A stretch of 64,000 nt of DNA, taken from the NCBI GenBank assembly GCA_041917295.1, contig JAYRXX010000021.1, positions 169,130-233,129 on the forward strand, read 5' to 3'. Under the pieces are notes generated by a model. The model was not told where the DNA came from and did no database searches. It saw only the letters and a program-made list of their open reading frames with translations. Both the position numbers and the translations under genes were made by a program. This document shows, one piece after another, positions 1 to 8,301 of the stretch (its first letter is position 1; each line of letters opens with the position of its first letter). This DNA is from JADKHR01 sp041917295 (GTDB lineage: Bacteria; Elusimicrobiota; Elusimicrobia; FEN-1173).

Positions 1-1060
1 GAACATACACAAATACTTCGTCGCCCACCTTGACGATGTTTTTGGGTTTCACCCCGCGTTCTTTCCAGGAAAACTCGGATTGATGAATCAAGCCCTCGAT
101 GCCCGGAGCCATTTCGACAAACGCGCCGAAATCGGTGACGCTGGTCACTTTGCCTTTTTGAATGGACCCCAGCGGACAAATGGCATCGATGCTGTCCCAG
201 GGTTTGGGCAACATCTGTTTGCGGCCCAATCCGACTTTGCCCGTGGCGGGATCAAATTTCAAAATCTTGACCTCCAGGCTGTCGCCGACTTTCATCACGT
301 CGGACAGCTTGCCCACCCATCCCCACGACACGTCGGTAATTCGCAACAGCCCTTCCACGCCCCCAATGTCCAAAAAGGCGCCGAACGCCGTTAAACTGGT
401 CACCGTGCCTTTAACGACCTTGCCCACGTCCAGTGTTTTTAAGGTCGCGTCCCGTTTCACGGCGGCTTCCTTGTCCAGGACCCGTCGGCGAGACACCACC
501 ACGTTGCCCTTTTGCGAGTCCATCTCGATCACCATCACATGGACCTTCTTGCCCACCCACGGCGACACATCGTTAACGGGGCGTCGGTCGATTTGGGACG
601 CTGGCAAAAACGCGTCCATGCCCACATCGACAACCAACCCGCCTTTCACCGCGCGAACAACGGTCGCTTCCAAATCCAGCCCTTTGACCCGGGCGTCCGT
701 GAGTTTGTTCCAGCTGGCCCGTTCCCGGGCTTCTTTAAACGAAACCACCGGCCCTTCCGGCCCCGACGCGCGTTTGACAAGCACGGGAATCGTATCTCCC
801 GCCACGGGGGGTTTGGCCAACGACCGGAACTCAGACAAAGGGATCAGCGCTTCCACTTTAAGACCCACGTCCACCAGAACGCCCGTCGGACTCACGTCCA
901 CCACGTAAGCGTTAACGAGGCCTCCGCTCTGAAGGGGCGGCGCGTCGGCCTCTTTCAGCAGTTCCTCCATGCTCATTTCTTCAACAACGGGGGCATCGCT
1001 CGTCACGGGAGCTCTCCTTGGGGAAACCGGTTCTTTCTCCGGGTTCAAATTGGTATCCAT
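1..1060 (-). CDS. rpsA: 30S ribosomal protein S1 (C-terminus beyond the window)
   Basis: The leftward frame from the ATG at 1060 stays open to the window edge (353 codons). It holds at least four S1-type OB-fold repeats, beginning near residues 45, 128, 212 and 299. The later two carry the typical GTVTSLTAFGAFLDIGG and GKVTSVTDFGAFVEM strands followed by EGLLR/EGLIH. S1 proteins of the small ribosomal subunit bind mRNA near the start codon and usually have four to six such repeats, so one or two may lie beyond the edge. The residues before the first repeat are charged and low in complexity. It is divergent from the HAMP gene at 1146. The family is certain; only the missing 3' end is unknown. 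Confidence 0.93.
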   Translation of the reverse strand, partial: MDTNLNPEKEPVSPRRAPVTSDAPVVEEMSMEELLKEADAPPLQSGGLVNAYVVDVSPTGVLVDVGLKVEALIPLSEFRSLAKPPVAGDTIPVLVKRASGPEGPVVSFKEARERASWNKLTDARVKGLDLEATVVRAVKGGLVVDVGMDAFLPASQIDRRPVNDVSPWVGKKVHVMVIEMDSQKGNVVVSRRRVLDKEAAVKRDATLKTLDVGKVVKGTVTSLTAFGAFLDIGGVEGLLRITDVSWGWVGKLSDVMKVGDSLEVKILKFDPATGKVGLGRKQMLPKPWDSIDAICPLGSIQKGKVTSVTDFGAFVEMAPGIEGLIHQSEFSWKERGVKPKNIVKVGDEVFVYV

Positions 1061-1102
1061 GGGGTAAGGTTAACACATTCCGTCGGAACCGTAAAGCGGG
1101 CC

Positions 1103-1131
1103 TTGACAAAAATCACTTTGGGCCGAATAAT
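1103..1131 (+). promoter_or_regulatory. sigma70-type promoter of the HAMP gene
   Basis: A perfect -35 hexamer TTGACA (1103-1108) is followed after 17 bp by AATAAT (1126-1131). Transcription would begin near 1138, which excludes the GTG at 1137 as start codon and leaves the ATG at 1146 almost leaderless. Confidence 0.65.
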
Positions 1132-1145
1132 AAATCGTGCAAAAA

Positions 1146-1712
1146 ATGAACCCTGTTCCTGAAAAAAAATACGTCCGCCGAACCACGATCATTGATGGCT
1201 CGTTTCAAACCCGCTATGTGTTCATAACGGTCGGGTTTTTCGGACTGGTGACTCTCTTGATTGTCATGGACCTCTACATCTTTCTTCAAGAAAACGTGAT
1301 GGCCAACCCCGCCCGTCCGGATTTGGCTGAGATTTTCCAGGAAGCGGCTCGAACGTTTTACCTTCGATTTTCCCTCTACATTGCTTCGTTGGCTTTGTTT
1401 CTTTACGTTCTTTTCCACCGCATCGCCGGCCCCGTATTTCGGTTTTCCCGGTTGGCCAAAGAGGCCACGGCCGGAGACCTTTCTCAGCGGGTCTATTTAA
1501 GGAAAACTGACTCCCTCAAAGACCTCCAAAACGACCTCAATGGCCTGATGGACTCCCTGTCCACGGTTGTTCGCGGCGACAAAGAAATCATCCAAAAAGC
1601 GTTGGCCGAAATTGAAGCGATGGAAAAGAAAGACCTCCCCCCCGACGTTCGCGCCCGCATGGACACCGTGCGGACCCACATCGGCAAACTCCTCAACCAC
1701 TTCAAAATATAG
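1146..1712 (+). CDS. Two-TM HAMP-domain membrane protein
   Basis: 188 residues with two membrane spans (about 24-46 and 72-92) around a short external loop. A HAMP-like segment follows, starting at AGPVFRFSRLAKEATAGDLS, and then a helical coiled-coil tail that ends without any kinase, methyl-accepting or cyclase domain. HAMP domains normally relay signals across the membrane to an output domain, so this protein may pass its signal to a partner. A clear paralogue lies at 40442-41041 and shares the AGP-(V/I)-(F/Y)-RF, GDL..RV.LR and NGM/NGLM..SL positions. ATG 1146 is preferred over GTG 1137 because of the promoter position. The function is unknown. Confidence 0.7.
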   Translation: MNPVPEKKYVRRTTIIDGSFQTRYVFITVGFFGLVTLLIVMDLYIFLQENVMANPARPDLAEIFQEAARTFYLRFSLYIASLALFLYVLFHRIAGPVFRFSRLAKEATAGDLSQRVYLRKTDSLKDLQNDLNGLMDSLSTVVRGDKEIIQKALAEIEAMEKKDLPPDVRARMDTVRTHIGKLLNHFKI

Positions 1713-1741
1713 GCGGCCCGTGTCCACCCGGCGAACGCCGG

Positions 1742-2626
1742 CTACATAAATTCTTTAAGAGCCGCCTGCCAGTCCGAGTCCGAAAGACCCAGTTTGTGTG
1801 AGACCAAAGGCCCAAACTCCGCCGTGGCGGGATCTTGATCTTCGTAAGTGGGCCGTTCCACCTGGTACAACACGCCCAACGCGATCCGTTGATCCCAATC
1901 CAAACTGGCCTTTAACGCCGCTTCCATGTTGGTCGCGTCGTGGCCCTTTTCTTCCAATCGATACACCCGCTCCCGAAACCAGGCGTAGGTGTTCATTTTG
2001 TTGTAGGTGACGCAGGGGCTGAGCACGTCGACCAGGGAAAACCCCTTGTGGGCGATGGCCTTGGTCATAATCTCGGCCAACCCGTTGGCGTCGCCGGAAA
2101 AACCCCGGGCCACGAACGACGCGCCCCCCATCAAGGCAAGGCCCAGCGGATTGAGTGCGTTTTCAATGTTGCCACCAGGGGTGGATTTCGTTTTCACGGA
2201 TTTGCTCGTGGTGGGCGAGGCCTGGCCGGTGGTGAGACCGTAGATTTGGTTATTCATGACGATGTAGGTCATGTTGATGTTTCGCCGAACCGCGTGGATA
2301 AAATGGCCCACCCCGATGCCGTAACCGTCTCCGTCGCCGCCCGTGGCCACCACCGTTAAACCGTGGTTGCCCAGTTTAACGCCCTGAGCCACAGCCACGC
2401 CACGACCGTGAAGGGTGTGCATGCCGTACGAGTGGATAAAGCCCGGCAGGTTGGACGAACAGCCGATGCCGCTGACCACCACCAAATCTTTGGGATTGAT
2501 GTTGAGCGTGGCACAGGCCGTTTGAAGCGAATTTAAGACGCCGAAATCACCGCACCCGGGACACCAGGTGGGTTTGATTTCCGAACGGAATTTTGAAGCC
2601 GCTTGAGGGGTCGCTAGTTCTATCAT
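1742..2626 (-). CDS. korB: 2-oxoacid:ferredoxin oxidoreductase, beta subunit
   Basis: 294 residues matching the beta subunit of 2-oxoglutarate/2-oxoacid:ferredoxin oxidoreductases. The N-terminal WCPGCGDFGVL motif carries cluster-linked cysteines. The thiamine-diphosphate site is GGDGDGYGIGVGHFIHA followed by NNQIYGLTTGQ.SPT. With the alpha subunit it oxidatively decarboxylates a 2-oxoacid to acyl-CoA and reduces ferredoxin in the cytoplasm. It lies 23 bp after korA in the same operon. The substrate (2-oxoglutarate or another 2-oxoacid) cannot be settled from sequence reading. No separate ferredoxin-like delta subunit is adjacent, as expected for the two-subunit KorAB type. Confidence 0.9.
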   Translation of the reverse strand: MIELATPQAASKFRSEIKPTWCPGCGDFGVLNSLQTACATLNINPKDLVVVSGIGCSSNLPGFIHSYGMHTLHGRGVAVAQGVKLGNHGLTVVATGGDGDGYGIGVGHFIHAVRRNINMTYIVMNNQIYGLTTGQASPTTSKSVKTKSTPGGNIENALNPLGLALMGGASFVARGFSGDANGLAEIMTKAIAHKGFSLVDVLSPCVTYNKMNTYAWFRERVYRLEEKGHDATNMEAALKASLDWDQRIALGVLYQVERPTYEDQDPATAEFGPLVSHKLGLSDSDWQAALKEFM

Positions 2627-2649
2627 GGTTTGTTTCCTCCGAGGAATTT

Positions 2650-4476
2650 TTACGCGGTGACAGCGACGCGTTTAATAGGGATGTCCAACTCCGCCGAAAC
2701 CAAATACTGGATCTCCGGCGCGCCCGGTTTCAAAAGCCCCTTGATCCGCTCCAACAACGGGGAAAAATTGAAGGGTTCCCCGTCGAACTTGCGGATGTGG
2801 TGGGCCACCGTGAACCCGGTTTCCTGGCGCAACAACTTGGCGAACAAACCGGAATAATTGTTTTCCACCATCACGGCTTTCTTGACGGACCGCCACTCTT
2901 TCGCGGCGGCTTCCGAGGGGAAAGGCCACACCACCCGGAACTGAAGGTGGTTGACTTTCACCCCTTCTTTTTCGAGGGCCAGCCGAATGTTCTTGAGGGT
3001 TTTGTAAGTGGACCCCCATCCCACCAAGGTTAAATCCGCCTCGGCGGGCCCCTCTTTGAGGATGGACTGGGACGCCAGTTCCCGGGCCAACCCGTCCATT
3101 TTGCGGAACCGTTTTTTCACCATTTTCACCCGCGTGGTGGGGTTGGTGAAAATGTCGGAAATCAGCACGCCATCCTCATCGTGCTCGTCGGAAGCGGCCA
3201 CGTGCTGGCCCCCCTCCACGCCCGGGAACACCCGGGGCGACACACCCGACGGCGTGTCGGCGTATCGTTTGTAGTCAGGTCCCACCGAGTCCACCACGGG
3301 CCCTCGTTCGATGGGCACTTTGTTGGTGACGGCCTCGGGATCCACCGTTTCCAAATGTTCGGACAACAACAGGTCCGACAGCAATATCACCGGGATCTGG
3401 TATTTTTCCGCCGCGTTTAACGATTGAACCGTGGCGTGAAACGCGTCTTCCACCGAAATGGGGGCAAACACGGCCTTGGGATATTCCCCCTGGCCGGCCC
3501 CGAGAGCCTGGAACAGGTCCCCCTGTTCGGTTTTCGTCGGCAAACCCGTGGAAGGCCCCCCCCGCTGGACCAAGACCGCCACCACGGGAATTTCGGTTAT
3601 TCCGGAAAGCCCCAACGCTTCCGTCATCAAAGCGAACCCGCCGCCGCTGGTGCCTGTCATGGCCCGCACACCGGAATAACCGGCGCCGATCGCCATGTTA
3701 ATGGAGGCAATTTCGTCTTCGCATTGTTTCATGACAATGCCGTATTTCGCCGCCCGGGGCGCGAGCCAGTGCATAATGGCCGACGCGGGGGTCATGGGAT
3801 ACGCCGAATAAAAGGTGCATCCCCCAGCCACCGCTCCCAACGCAATGGCTTGGTTGGCGCCCATCAGCATCCGAGCCTTTCCATCCCCTTTAAGAACAAT
3901 ATCTTTGATGGGCTGGAATTTGGATTGGGCGTATTCGAACCCTTTTCGGGCCACTTTAACATTGAGATCCGCGATTTCCGCCTTCTTTTTCCCGAACTGG
4001 TCGCGCACCGCTTTTTCAAAGATGTCCCAGGACAACCCCATTAAATAAATGAACACCCCGGACGCCAAGGTGTTTTGCATCACCGGGTTACGGCCAAACT
4101 CGGCCGTCAGGTCGCCCACCGGCAAACCGTAAGCGACGGTTCCCGCAGGAAGCTGAGCGGCGTCCAACTTGACTTTATCGCTGTTGAACACGATGCCGCG
4201 TCCGACACCGGGTTGGATGGATTTAAGGTGAAGATCCACGGAATCCTGGTTAAGGGCGATCAGAAGATCAAAATTGTCCCCGTGGGTGTAAACCGGCGTC
4301 GACGCGGTTTGGAACTGATAAACCACGTGGCCCCCTCGAATAACCGACTGGTAAGAACTTTGGGCGAAATAATGGAGCCCGCTTCGACTGCACGTTTTAG
4401 CGAGAATATCGCCAGTGGACGCAACGCCGTCCCCCGCCGCTCCCCCGATCCAAACCACCGCTGATTGTCGTTCCAT
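2650..4476 (-). CDS. korA: 2-oxoacid:ferredoxin oxidoreductase, fused gamma-alpha subunit
   Basis: About 608 residues. The N-terminal part (GGAAGDGVASTGDILAKT, then SVIRGGHVVYQ) is the gamma domain. The remainder is the alpha pyruvate-ferredoxin-oxidoreductase fold with GANQAIALGAVAGGCTFYSA, YPMTPASAIM and GTSGGGFALMTEA. This gamma-alpha fusion is the usual architecture of KorA partners of KorB. The start is placed at MERQSAVV (4476), because GGAGGT lies 10 nt before it. An upstream in-frame ATG at 4494 overlaps that ribosome-binding site. A good promoter sits at 4513-4540. Together with korB it makes an operon supplying reduced ferredoxin. Confidence 0.9.
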   Translation of the reverse strand: MERQSAVVWIGGAAGDGVASTGDILAKTCSRSGLHYFAQSSYQSVIRGGHVVYQFQTASTPVYTHGDNFDLLIALNQDSVDLHLKSIQPGVGRGIVFNSDKVKLDAAQLPAGTVAYGLPVGDLTAEFGRNPVMQNTLASGVFIYLMGLSWDIFEKAVRDQFGKKKAEIADLNVKVARKGFEYAQSKFQPIKDIVLKGDGKARMLMGANQAIALGAVAGGCTFYSAYPMTPASAIMHWLAPRAAKYGIVMKQCEDEIASINMAIGAGYSGVRAMTGTSGGGFALMTEALGLSGITEIPVVAVLVQRGGPSTGLPTKTEQGDLFQALGAGQGEYPKAVFAPISVEDAFHATVQSLNAAEKYQIPVILLSDLLLSEHLETVDPEAVTNKVPIERGPVVDSVGPDYKRYADTPSGVSPRVFPGVEGGQHVAASDEHDEDGVLISDIFTNPTTRVKMVKKRFRKMDGLARELASQSILKEGPAEADLTLVGWGSTYKTLKNIRLALEKEGVKVNHLQFRVVWPFPSEAAAKEWRSVKKAVMVENNYSGLFAKLLRQETGFTVAHHIRKFDGEPFNFSPLLERIKGLLKPGAPEIQYLVSAELDIPIKRVAVTA

Positions 4477-4512
4477 ACGATTGGACACCTCCATGAATTT
4501 AAATCCCGACAG

Positions 4513-4540
4513 ATTCTATCATATTTTTTAAACGTGTCAA
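4513..4540 (-). promoter_or_regulatory. sigma70-type promoter of korAB
   Basis: Read leftward, TTGACA (4540-4535) is separated by 16 bp from TAGAAT (4518-4513). The predicted start site lies about 30 nt before the korA ATG at 4476. Confidence 0.7.
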
Positions 4541-4625
4541 AAAAAACCCGCAATTCCCATAATAAGATTATATAATTAATGGCGTCCCATATTAATTTGG
4601 CCCTGGGTGACATAAAATTGTCGAC

Positions 4626-5135
4626 GTGTTAGCTCTCAAAATTCTTGCCTCGTTTTTTAAAGCCCTTAACGAAAAGGCTTCCCCCCGCGCCATCGCGGGC
4701 GGGTTGGCTTTGGGCGCAATCATTGGCTTAACCCCAAAAGGGAGTTTGCACAACGCCGTCGTCCTCCTCCTTATTTTTTTGCTCCCGGTTAACAAAAGCG
4801 CGTCTTTGGTTTCGGCGGGAATTTTTGCGGTCTGTTCCTATTTGGGTGACCCGCTATTTAATGCCATCGGCGAGGCCCTGTTAACCGCGCCGGCCCTTTC
4901 CCCCCTCTGGACATCCCTTTACAACACCCCGGTGATCCCTTGGACCCGGTTTAACAACACCTTGGTCCTGGGAAGCCTTCTTTTTTCCCTGTTCATTTTT
5001 TGCCCGCTGTTTTGGGGAACCGTTCGGTTTGTGGTGGCCTACCGAGAACGGGTCGTGGCGGTGGCGTCCAAATGGAAAATAGTCCAGGTTCTGCGGGTTT
5101 CCAAATTTTACGCCCTCTACGAGAGCCTCTCATGA
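4626..5135 (+). CDS. DUF2062 / TIGR03546-like membrane protein
   Basis: 169 residues starting at GTG (LALKILASFFKALN). The N-terminal stretch KASPRAIAGGLALGAIIGLTP resembles the DUF2062 family (SP...A.G.A.G...G..P). Three or four hydrophobic segments follow, with VNKSASLVSAGIFA and the charged C-terminal YRERVVAVASKWKI. As I recall the TIGRFAM families, TIGR03546 members lie next to a TIGR03545 gene, and the next gene fits that family. The stop overlaps the next start (ATGA), so the two are translationally coupled. No function is established; a membrane or envelope role is inferred from the hydrophobicity. Confidence 0.65.
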   Translation: MLALKILASFFKALNEKASPRAIAGGLALGAIIGLTPKGSLHNAVVLLLIFLLPVNKSASLVSAGIFAVCSYLGDPLFNAIGEALLTAPALSPLWTSLYNTPVIPWTRFNNTLVLGSLLFSLFIFCPLFWGTVRFVVAYRERVVAVASKWKIVQVLRVSKFYALYESLS

Positions 5136-6943
5136 TCCGCTGGGGCCGACTGGCTGTTCTGCTGACCCCCATCGTCCTCATTTGGGCGGGGACCCGCTTC
5201 TTCCTGGACCGGGGAATAAAAAACGCCGTTGAATCTGTCGGGACAAAAGCCGTGGGCGCCAAGGTCGACGTGGGCAACGTGAGCACGAGCTTTTGGCGTC
5301 TGTCGGCCGAAATTTCCGACCTGGCCGTGACCGACCCGGACCAACCCATGACCAACGCGGTCGAAATTAAGACACTGCGCCTCAAAGCCCAGCTAAAACC
5401 TCTCTTTTGGAACAAAGTCATTGTGGATCGGGCGGAAATAACGGGGATTCGAACCGGAACACCCAGAAAAAAGTCGGGCGCTATCACGGTTTCGAAGCCA
5501 GCCAAGGAAGAAACCCCTTCGGCCGTTGCCGAAACCGCTAAAAAAATCGGGTCCGCGGCGGTGGCGAACCTCAAAGACGCTTACGATCCCAAAAAACTTG
5601 TCTCGCCGGAGAATCTCGCCTCGTACCAAAAAGCCCAGGCCGAAAAAGAGCGGCTCACCACGATGGCCGACCAATGGAAAGCCCGCGGACAGTCCCTGGA
5701 CGTGAAAGGAATCTCCACCCGCGGCCAAGCGTTCATCGAGAAAGTTAAAAATGAAAAGTTTTCCGGCGTCGAAGGGGTGGCCAAAGCCCAGGCCTTGATC
5801 AAAGAGGGGCAATCGCTCAAGTCCGATCTGGCGGCGGCTCAAAAGGAAGTAAAGAACCTGGGCGCCGATCTTAAAACCGAAATGGCCCAGGCCAAATCGA
5901 CCTTTAAAGAAATTGAACGGCTTCGCCGGGAGGACATCGATTCGGCCCTCCGCCAATTAAAAAGCGGTTTTTCAACGGAAGGACTCACCCAGGGATTGCT
6001 GGGGCCGGTCTGGTTTGAAAAATTCCAGAAAGCCTTGGGCTGGGTCGAAAAAGGGAGCCAACTGGCCGGGGGACCATCGGACCCCAAAGCCCCCCCGCCG
6101 CCGTCGGCCACGCGAAAAGGACGGGACATTGCGTTTCCGTTCCGTTACCGATGGCCGGCGTTCCATTTGAACCGCGCGGCCTTAAGCGGCGTAACGCCGG
6201 GCGGTCTTGCCTACGAAGGAACGTTGACCGACCTGGGGACCGACCCCGCTCTGGTTGGCAAACCCACGGTGCTTGACGTGAACGGCCGATCGGGGGAGCG
6301 CTCTTTGAGTTTCACGGCGGGCCTGGATCTGACCAAGAAGGTCGCCGAGACGTCCGTTCGCGCGCTCTATTCCGGGCTCCCCTTGGCCGGGATCACGCTG
6401 GGGTCCGTTAACGACAACGCCGTTTCGATTTCCCAGGGGAAAGGCCAGGTGAAAGCCGACGTTTTGGTCCGGGGGTCCGATCTGTCCGGCGCGATCGACC
6501 TCAACGGCACGTCGGTAAAATTGAACCTGTCGCGGCAAAAAGCGGACCGGATCTCCGCCGCCCTCGACAACCTCCTGGCCGGCCTATCAGAAGGGCAAAT
6601 CCGGGTGGAGTTGGCGGGGACGTTGAAAAATCCCCGCTTTTCTTTAACCTCGTCCATCGACAACCAACTGCGAAACGCGCTCAAAGGGATGATGGATCAG
6701 GAAACCGCGAAACTTCGGGCCGATGTGGAAAAACAAATTAACGAACGGGTGAACCAGGAAACGGAAAAACTGTCGGCGCTTGTGGAAAAAAATGGCGCTT
6801 CCGCCCTGGAAAAGTTGAACCTCAACGACAAACAGTTGGCGGAGGTTCAAGAAAAACTGAATAAAGTCCTGGACGATTTAACCGGTTCGGCCACCAAAGG
6901 CATCAAACTGCCGGATTTGAAAGGCCTCTTTAAAAAGAAATAA
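5132..6943 (+). CDS. TIGR03545-like, AsmA-type envelope protein
   Basis: 603 residues from the ATG at 5132, which overlaps the previous stop. An in-frame extension to 5000 runs back inside the upstream gene and is rejected. It begins with an uncleaved signal anchor (RLAVLLTPIVLIWAGTRFF). An AsmA-like opening domain follows (about 25-110: VGNVSTSFWRLSAEISDLAV, VIVDRAEITGI). Next are a long charged coiled coil (about 180-330), a beta-rich repeat segment, and a C-terminal coiled coil rich in Glu, Lys and Asn. AsmA-like proteins work between the two membranes. The pairing with the DUF2062-like gene is the main family clue. The molecular role is unknown. Confidence 0.65.
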   Translation: MIRWGRLAVLLTPIVLIWAGTRFFLDRGIKNAVESVGTKAVGAKVDVGNVSTSFWRLSAEISDLAVTDPDQPMTNAVEIKTLRLKAQLKPLFWNKVIVDRAEITGIRTGTPRKKSGAITVSKPAKEETPSAVAETAKKIGSAAVANLKDAYDPKKLVSPENLASYQKAQAEKERLTTMADQWKARGQSLDVKGISTRGQAFIEKVKNEKFSGVEGVAKAQALIKEGQSLKSDLAAAQKEVKNLGADLKTEMAQAKSTFKEIERLRREDIDSALRQLKSGFSTEGLTQGLLGPVWFEKFQKALGWVEKGSQLAGGPSDPKAPPPPSATRKGRDIAFPFRYRWPAFHLNRAALSGVTPGGLAYEGTLTDLGTDPALVGKPTVLDVNGRSGERSLSFTAGLDLTKKVAETSVRALYSGLPLAGITLGSVNDNAVSISQGKGQVKADVLVRGSDLSGAIDLNGTSVKLNLSRQKADRISAALDNLLAGLSEGQIRVELAGTLKNPRFSLTSSIDNQLRNALKGMMDQETAKLRADVEKQINERVNQETEKLSALVEKNGASALEKLNLNDKQLAEVQEKLNKVLDDLTGSATKGIKLPDLKGLFKKK

Positions 6944-6956
6944 CAGGAGAATGCCC

Positions 6957-7280
6957 ATGGCGGTTCCCGAACAGATCGGCGGGGTGACGGTTAAACTGAA
7001 AGCCAACGTGTATTTTGACGGAAAAGTGGTCAGCCACACTCTTCTTTTTCCGGACGGAAAAAAGAAAACCGCGGGGGTCATTTTCCCCGGGACGTTTCAT
7101 TTCAACACGGACGCGGCCGAACGGATGGACATTCTTTCCGGATCGTGCCGGGTTCAACGGGACGGTGAAACGGCCTGGTCGACCTTTTCAGCGGGGACCC
7201 ATTTCACGGTTCCAGCCAAGTCGGGGTTTCAAATTGTGGTGGACTCGGACCGGACGGATTACCTTTGCAGTTTCGACTGA
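6957..7280 (+). CDS. ppnP: Pyrimidine/purine nucleoside phosphorylase (DUF1255)
   Basis: 107 residues forming a single small cupin. It has the PpnP signature: KANVYFDGKVVSHTLLF at the start, GTFHFNTDAAERMDILSG in the middle, and FTVPAKSGFQIVV ending in YLCSFD, close to the YLCRY end of E. coli PpnP. The enzyme splits nucleosides with phosphate to free base and pentose-1-phosphate. AGGAGA abuts the first ATG at 6951, giving no spacing, but lies 6 nt before the ATG at 6957, so the latter is chosen. It follows the TIGR03545-like gene by 13 nt. Confidence 0.9.
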   Translation: MAVPEQIGGVTVKLKANVYFDGKVVSHTLLFPDGKKKTAGVIFPGTFHFNTDAAERMDILSGSCRVQRDGETAWSTFSAGTHFTVPAKSGFQIVVDSDRTDYLCSFD

Positions 7281-7384
7281 TTCCCTTTTCTCTTCGACTG
7301 GGGGCTTGTCTTCTCTTTCTGAATCACCCTCTACGCGCCGCGTCGATTGAATTAACAGTCACGCCGTCCAAAAGGAATAAAACA

Positions 7385-7789
7385 ATGCCCGAACAGCCCA
7401 TGCCCGCCAACGAAGAAGAATGGAAATCGGCCCTCACCCCCGCGCAGTTTTGTATCATGCGCCAGAAGGGAACCGAAGCTCCCTTTAAGAACGCCTATTG
7501 GAACAACCACGACACGGGCACCTATTATTGCGCCGGTTGTCGGTCGGCGCTCTTCAAATCGACGACAAAATTTGATTCCGGCACCGGCTGGCCCAGCTTT
7601 TTTCAACCGGTTTCGACCGAGGCCGTCAAAGAAGCCGTGGACACGGATCACGGGATGGTTCGAACCGAAGTGCTCTGCGCTCGTTGCGGGTCCCATTTGG
7701 GCCATGTGTTCGACGACGGACCGGCTCCGACCGGCCGCCGCTATTGCATCAACTCCGCTTCATTGAAATTTGTAAAGGAAAAAGAGTGA
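7385..7789 (+). CDS. msrB: Peptide-methionine (R)-S-oxide reductase
   Basis: 134 residues with the complete MsrB core: two zinc CxxC pairs (YYCAGC and LCARC), FDSGTGWPSF, SHLGHVFDDGPAPTGRRYC with the catalytic Cys, and INSASLKF. It reduces the R-sulfoxide of methionine in proteins. The ATG at 7385 has AAGGAA upstream. The frame stays open back to a TTG at 7265, and the extra 40 residues look like a signal peptide (basic start, LGACLLFLNHPLRAA). An exported form with a non-ATG start is therefore possible. The stop codon overlaps the start of the deaminase gene. Confidence 0.92.
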   Translation: MPEQPMPANEEEWKSALTPAQFCIMRQKGTEAPFKNAYWNNHDTGTYYCAGCRSALFKSTTKFDSGTGWPSFFQPVSTEAVKEAVDTDHGMVRTEVLCARCGSHLGHVFDDGPAPTGRRYCINSASLKFVKEKE

Positions 7790-8298
7790 TGGTGACTCGT
7801 CCCGATCCAGACGATTATTTTATGGGTATTGCCTTGGCCGTGCGCCGGCGCGCCAATTGCCGGGGCAGTCGGGTGGGGGCCATTGTCGTTGTTGACAAGC
7901 GCATCGTGTCCACCGGATACAACGGCACGCCCGAAGGCATGACCAACTGTTTGGACGGCGGGTGCGAACGGTGCGCCAACCGGGCCTCTTACCCTTCCGG
8001 AACAGGCTATGACCTGTGCATCTGCGTTCACGCTGAACAAAACGCCCTTCTGGCGGCGGCGCGGTTCGGCATTTCGGTGGCGGGCGGAACCCTTTACACC
8101 ACCACCCAACCCTGTTTTGGATGTGTCAAAGAAATGCTCCAAGCCAAGATTCGCAAAGTCTATTATTTGCACCCGTGGGTTCACCCGGACCCCGCCGTGG
8201 CCGACGAGTATAAAAAAATCGCGGCCCGGATCCCGGAAGGGTTGGAGCATTTAGACGTGCCCGACCCCGACGCCTCCTGGGCCCGCAACAAAGGATAA
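7789..8298 (+). CDS. dCMP deaminase family protein (ComEB-like)
   Basis: 169 residues of the zinc-dependent cytidine/deoxycytidylate deaminase fold. It has VHAEQNALL for zinc and proton transfer, and QPCFGCVKEML for the two zinc cysteines. An extra cysteine cluster (CLDGGCERCA, about 45-55) is typical of the dCMP deaminase group. The reaction is dCMP to dUMP, feeding thymidylate synthesis. The ATG shares one base with the msrB stop, and AAAGGAAAAAGAG lies upstream. Confidence 0.85.
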   Translation: MVTRPDPDDYFMGIALAVRRRANCRGSRVGAIVVVDKRIVSTGYNGTPEGMTNCLDGGCERCANRASYPSGTGYDLCICVHAEQNALLAAARFGISVAGGTLYTTTQPCFGCVKEMLQAKIRKVYYLHPWVHPDPAVADEYKKIAARIPEGLEHLDVPDPDASWARNKG

Positions 8299-8301
8299 AA
8301 C

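Noticed and set aside
162..1162. Plus-strand open frames opposite ribosomal protein S1
   Set aside because: They are antisense to clear S1 domains and have compositions typical of reverse-strand shadows.
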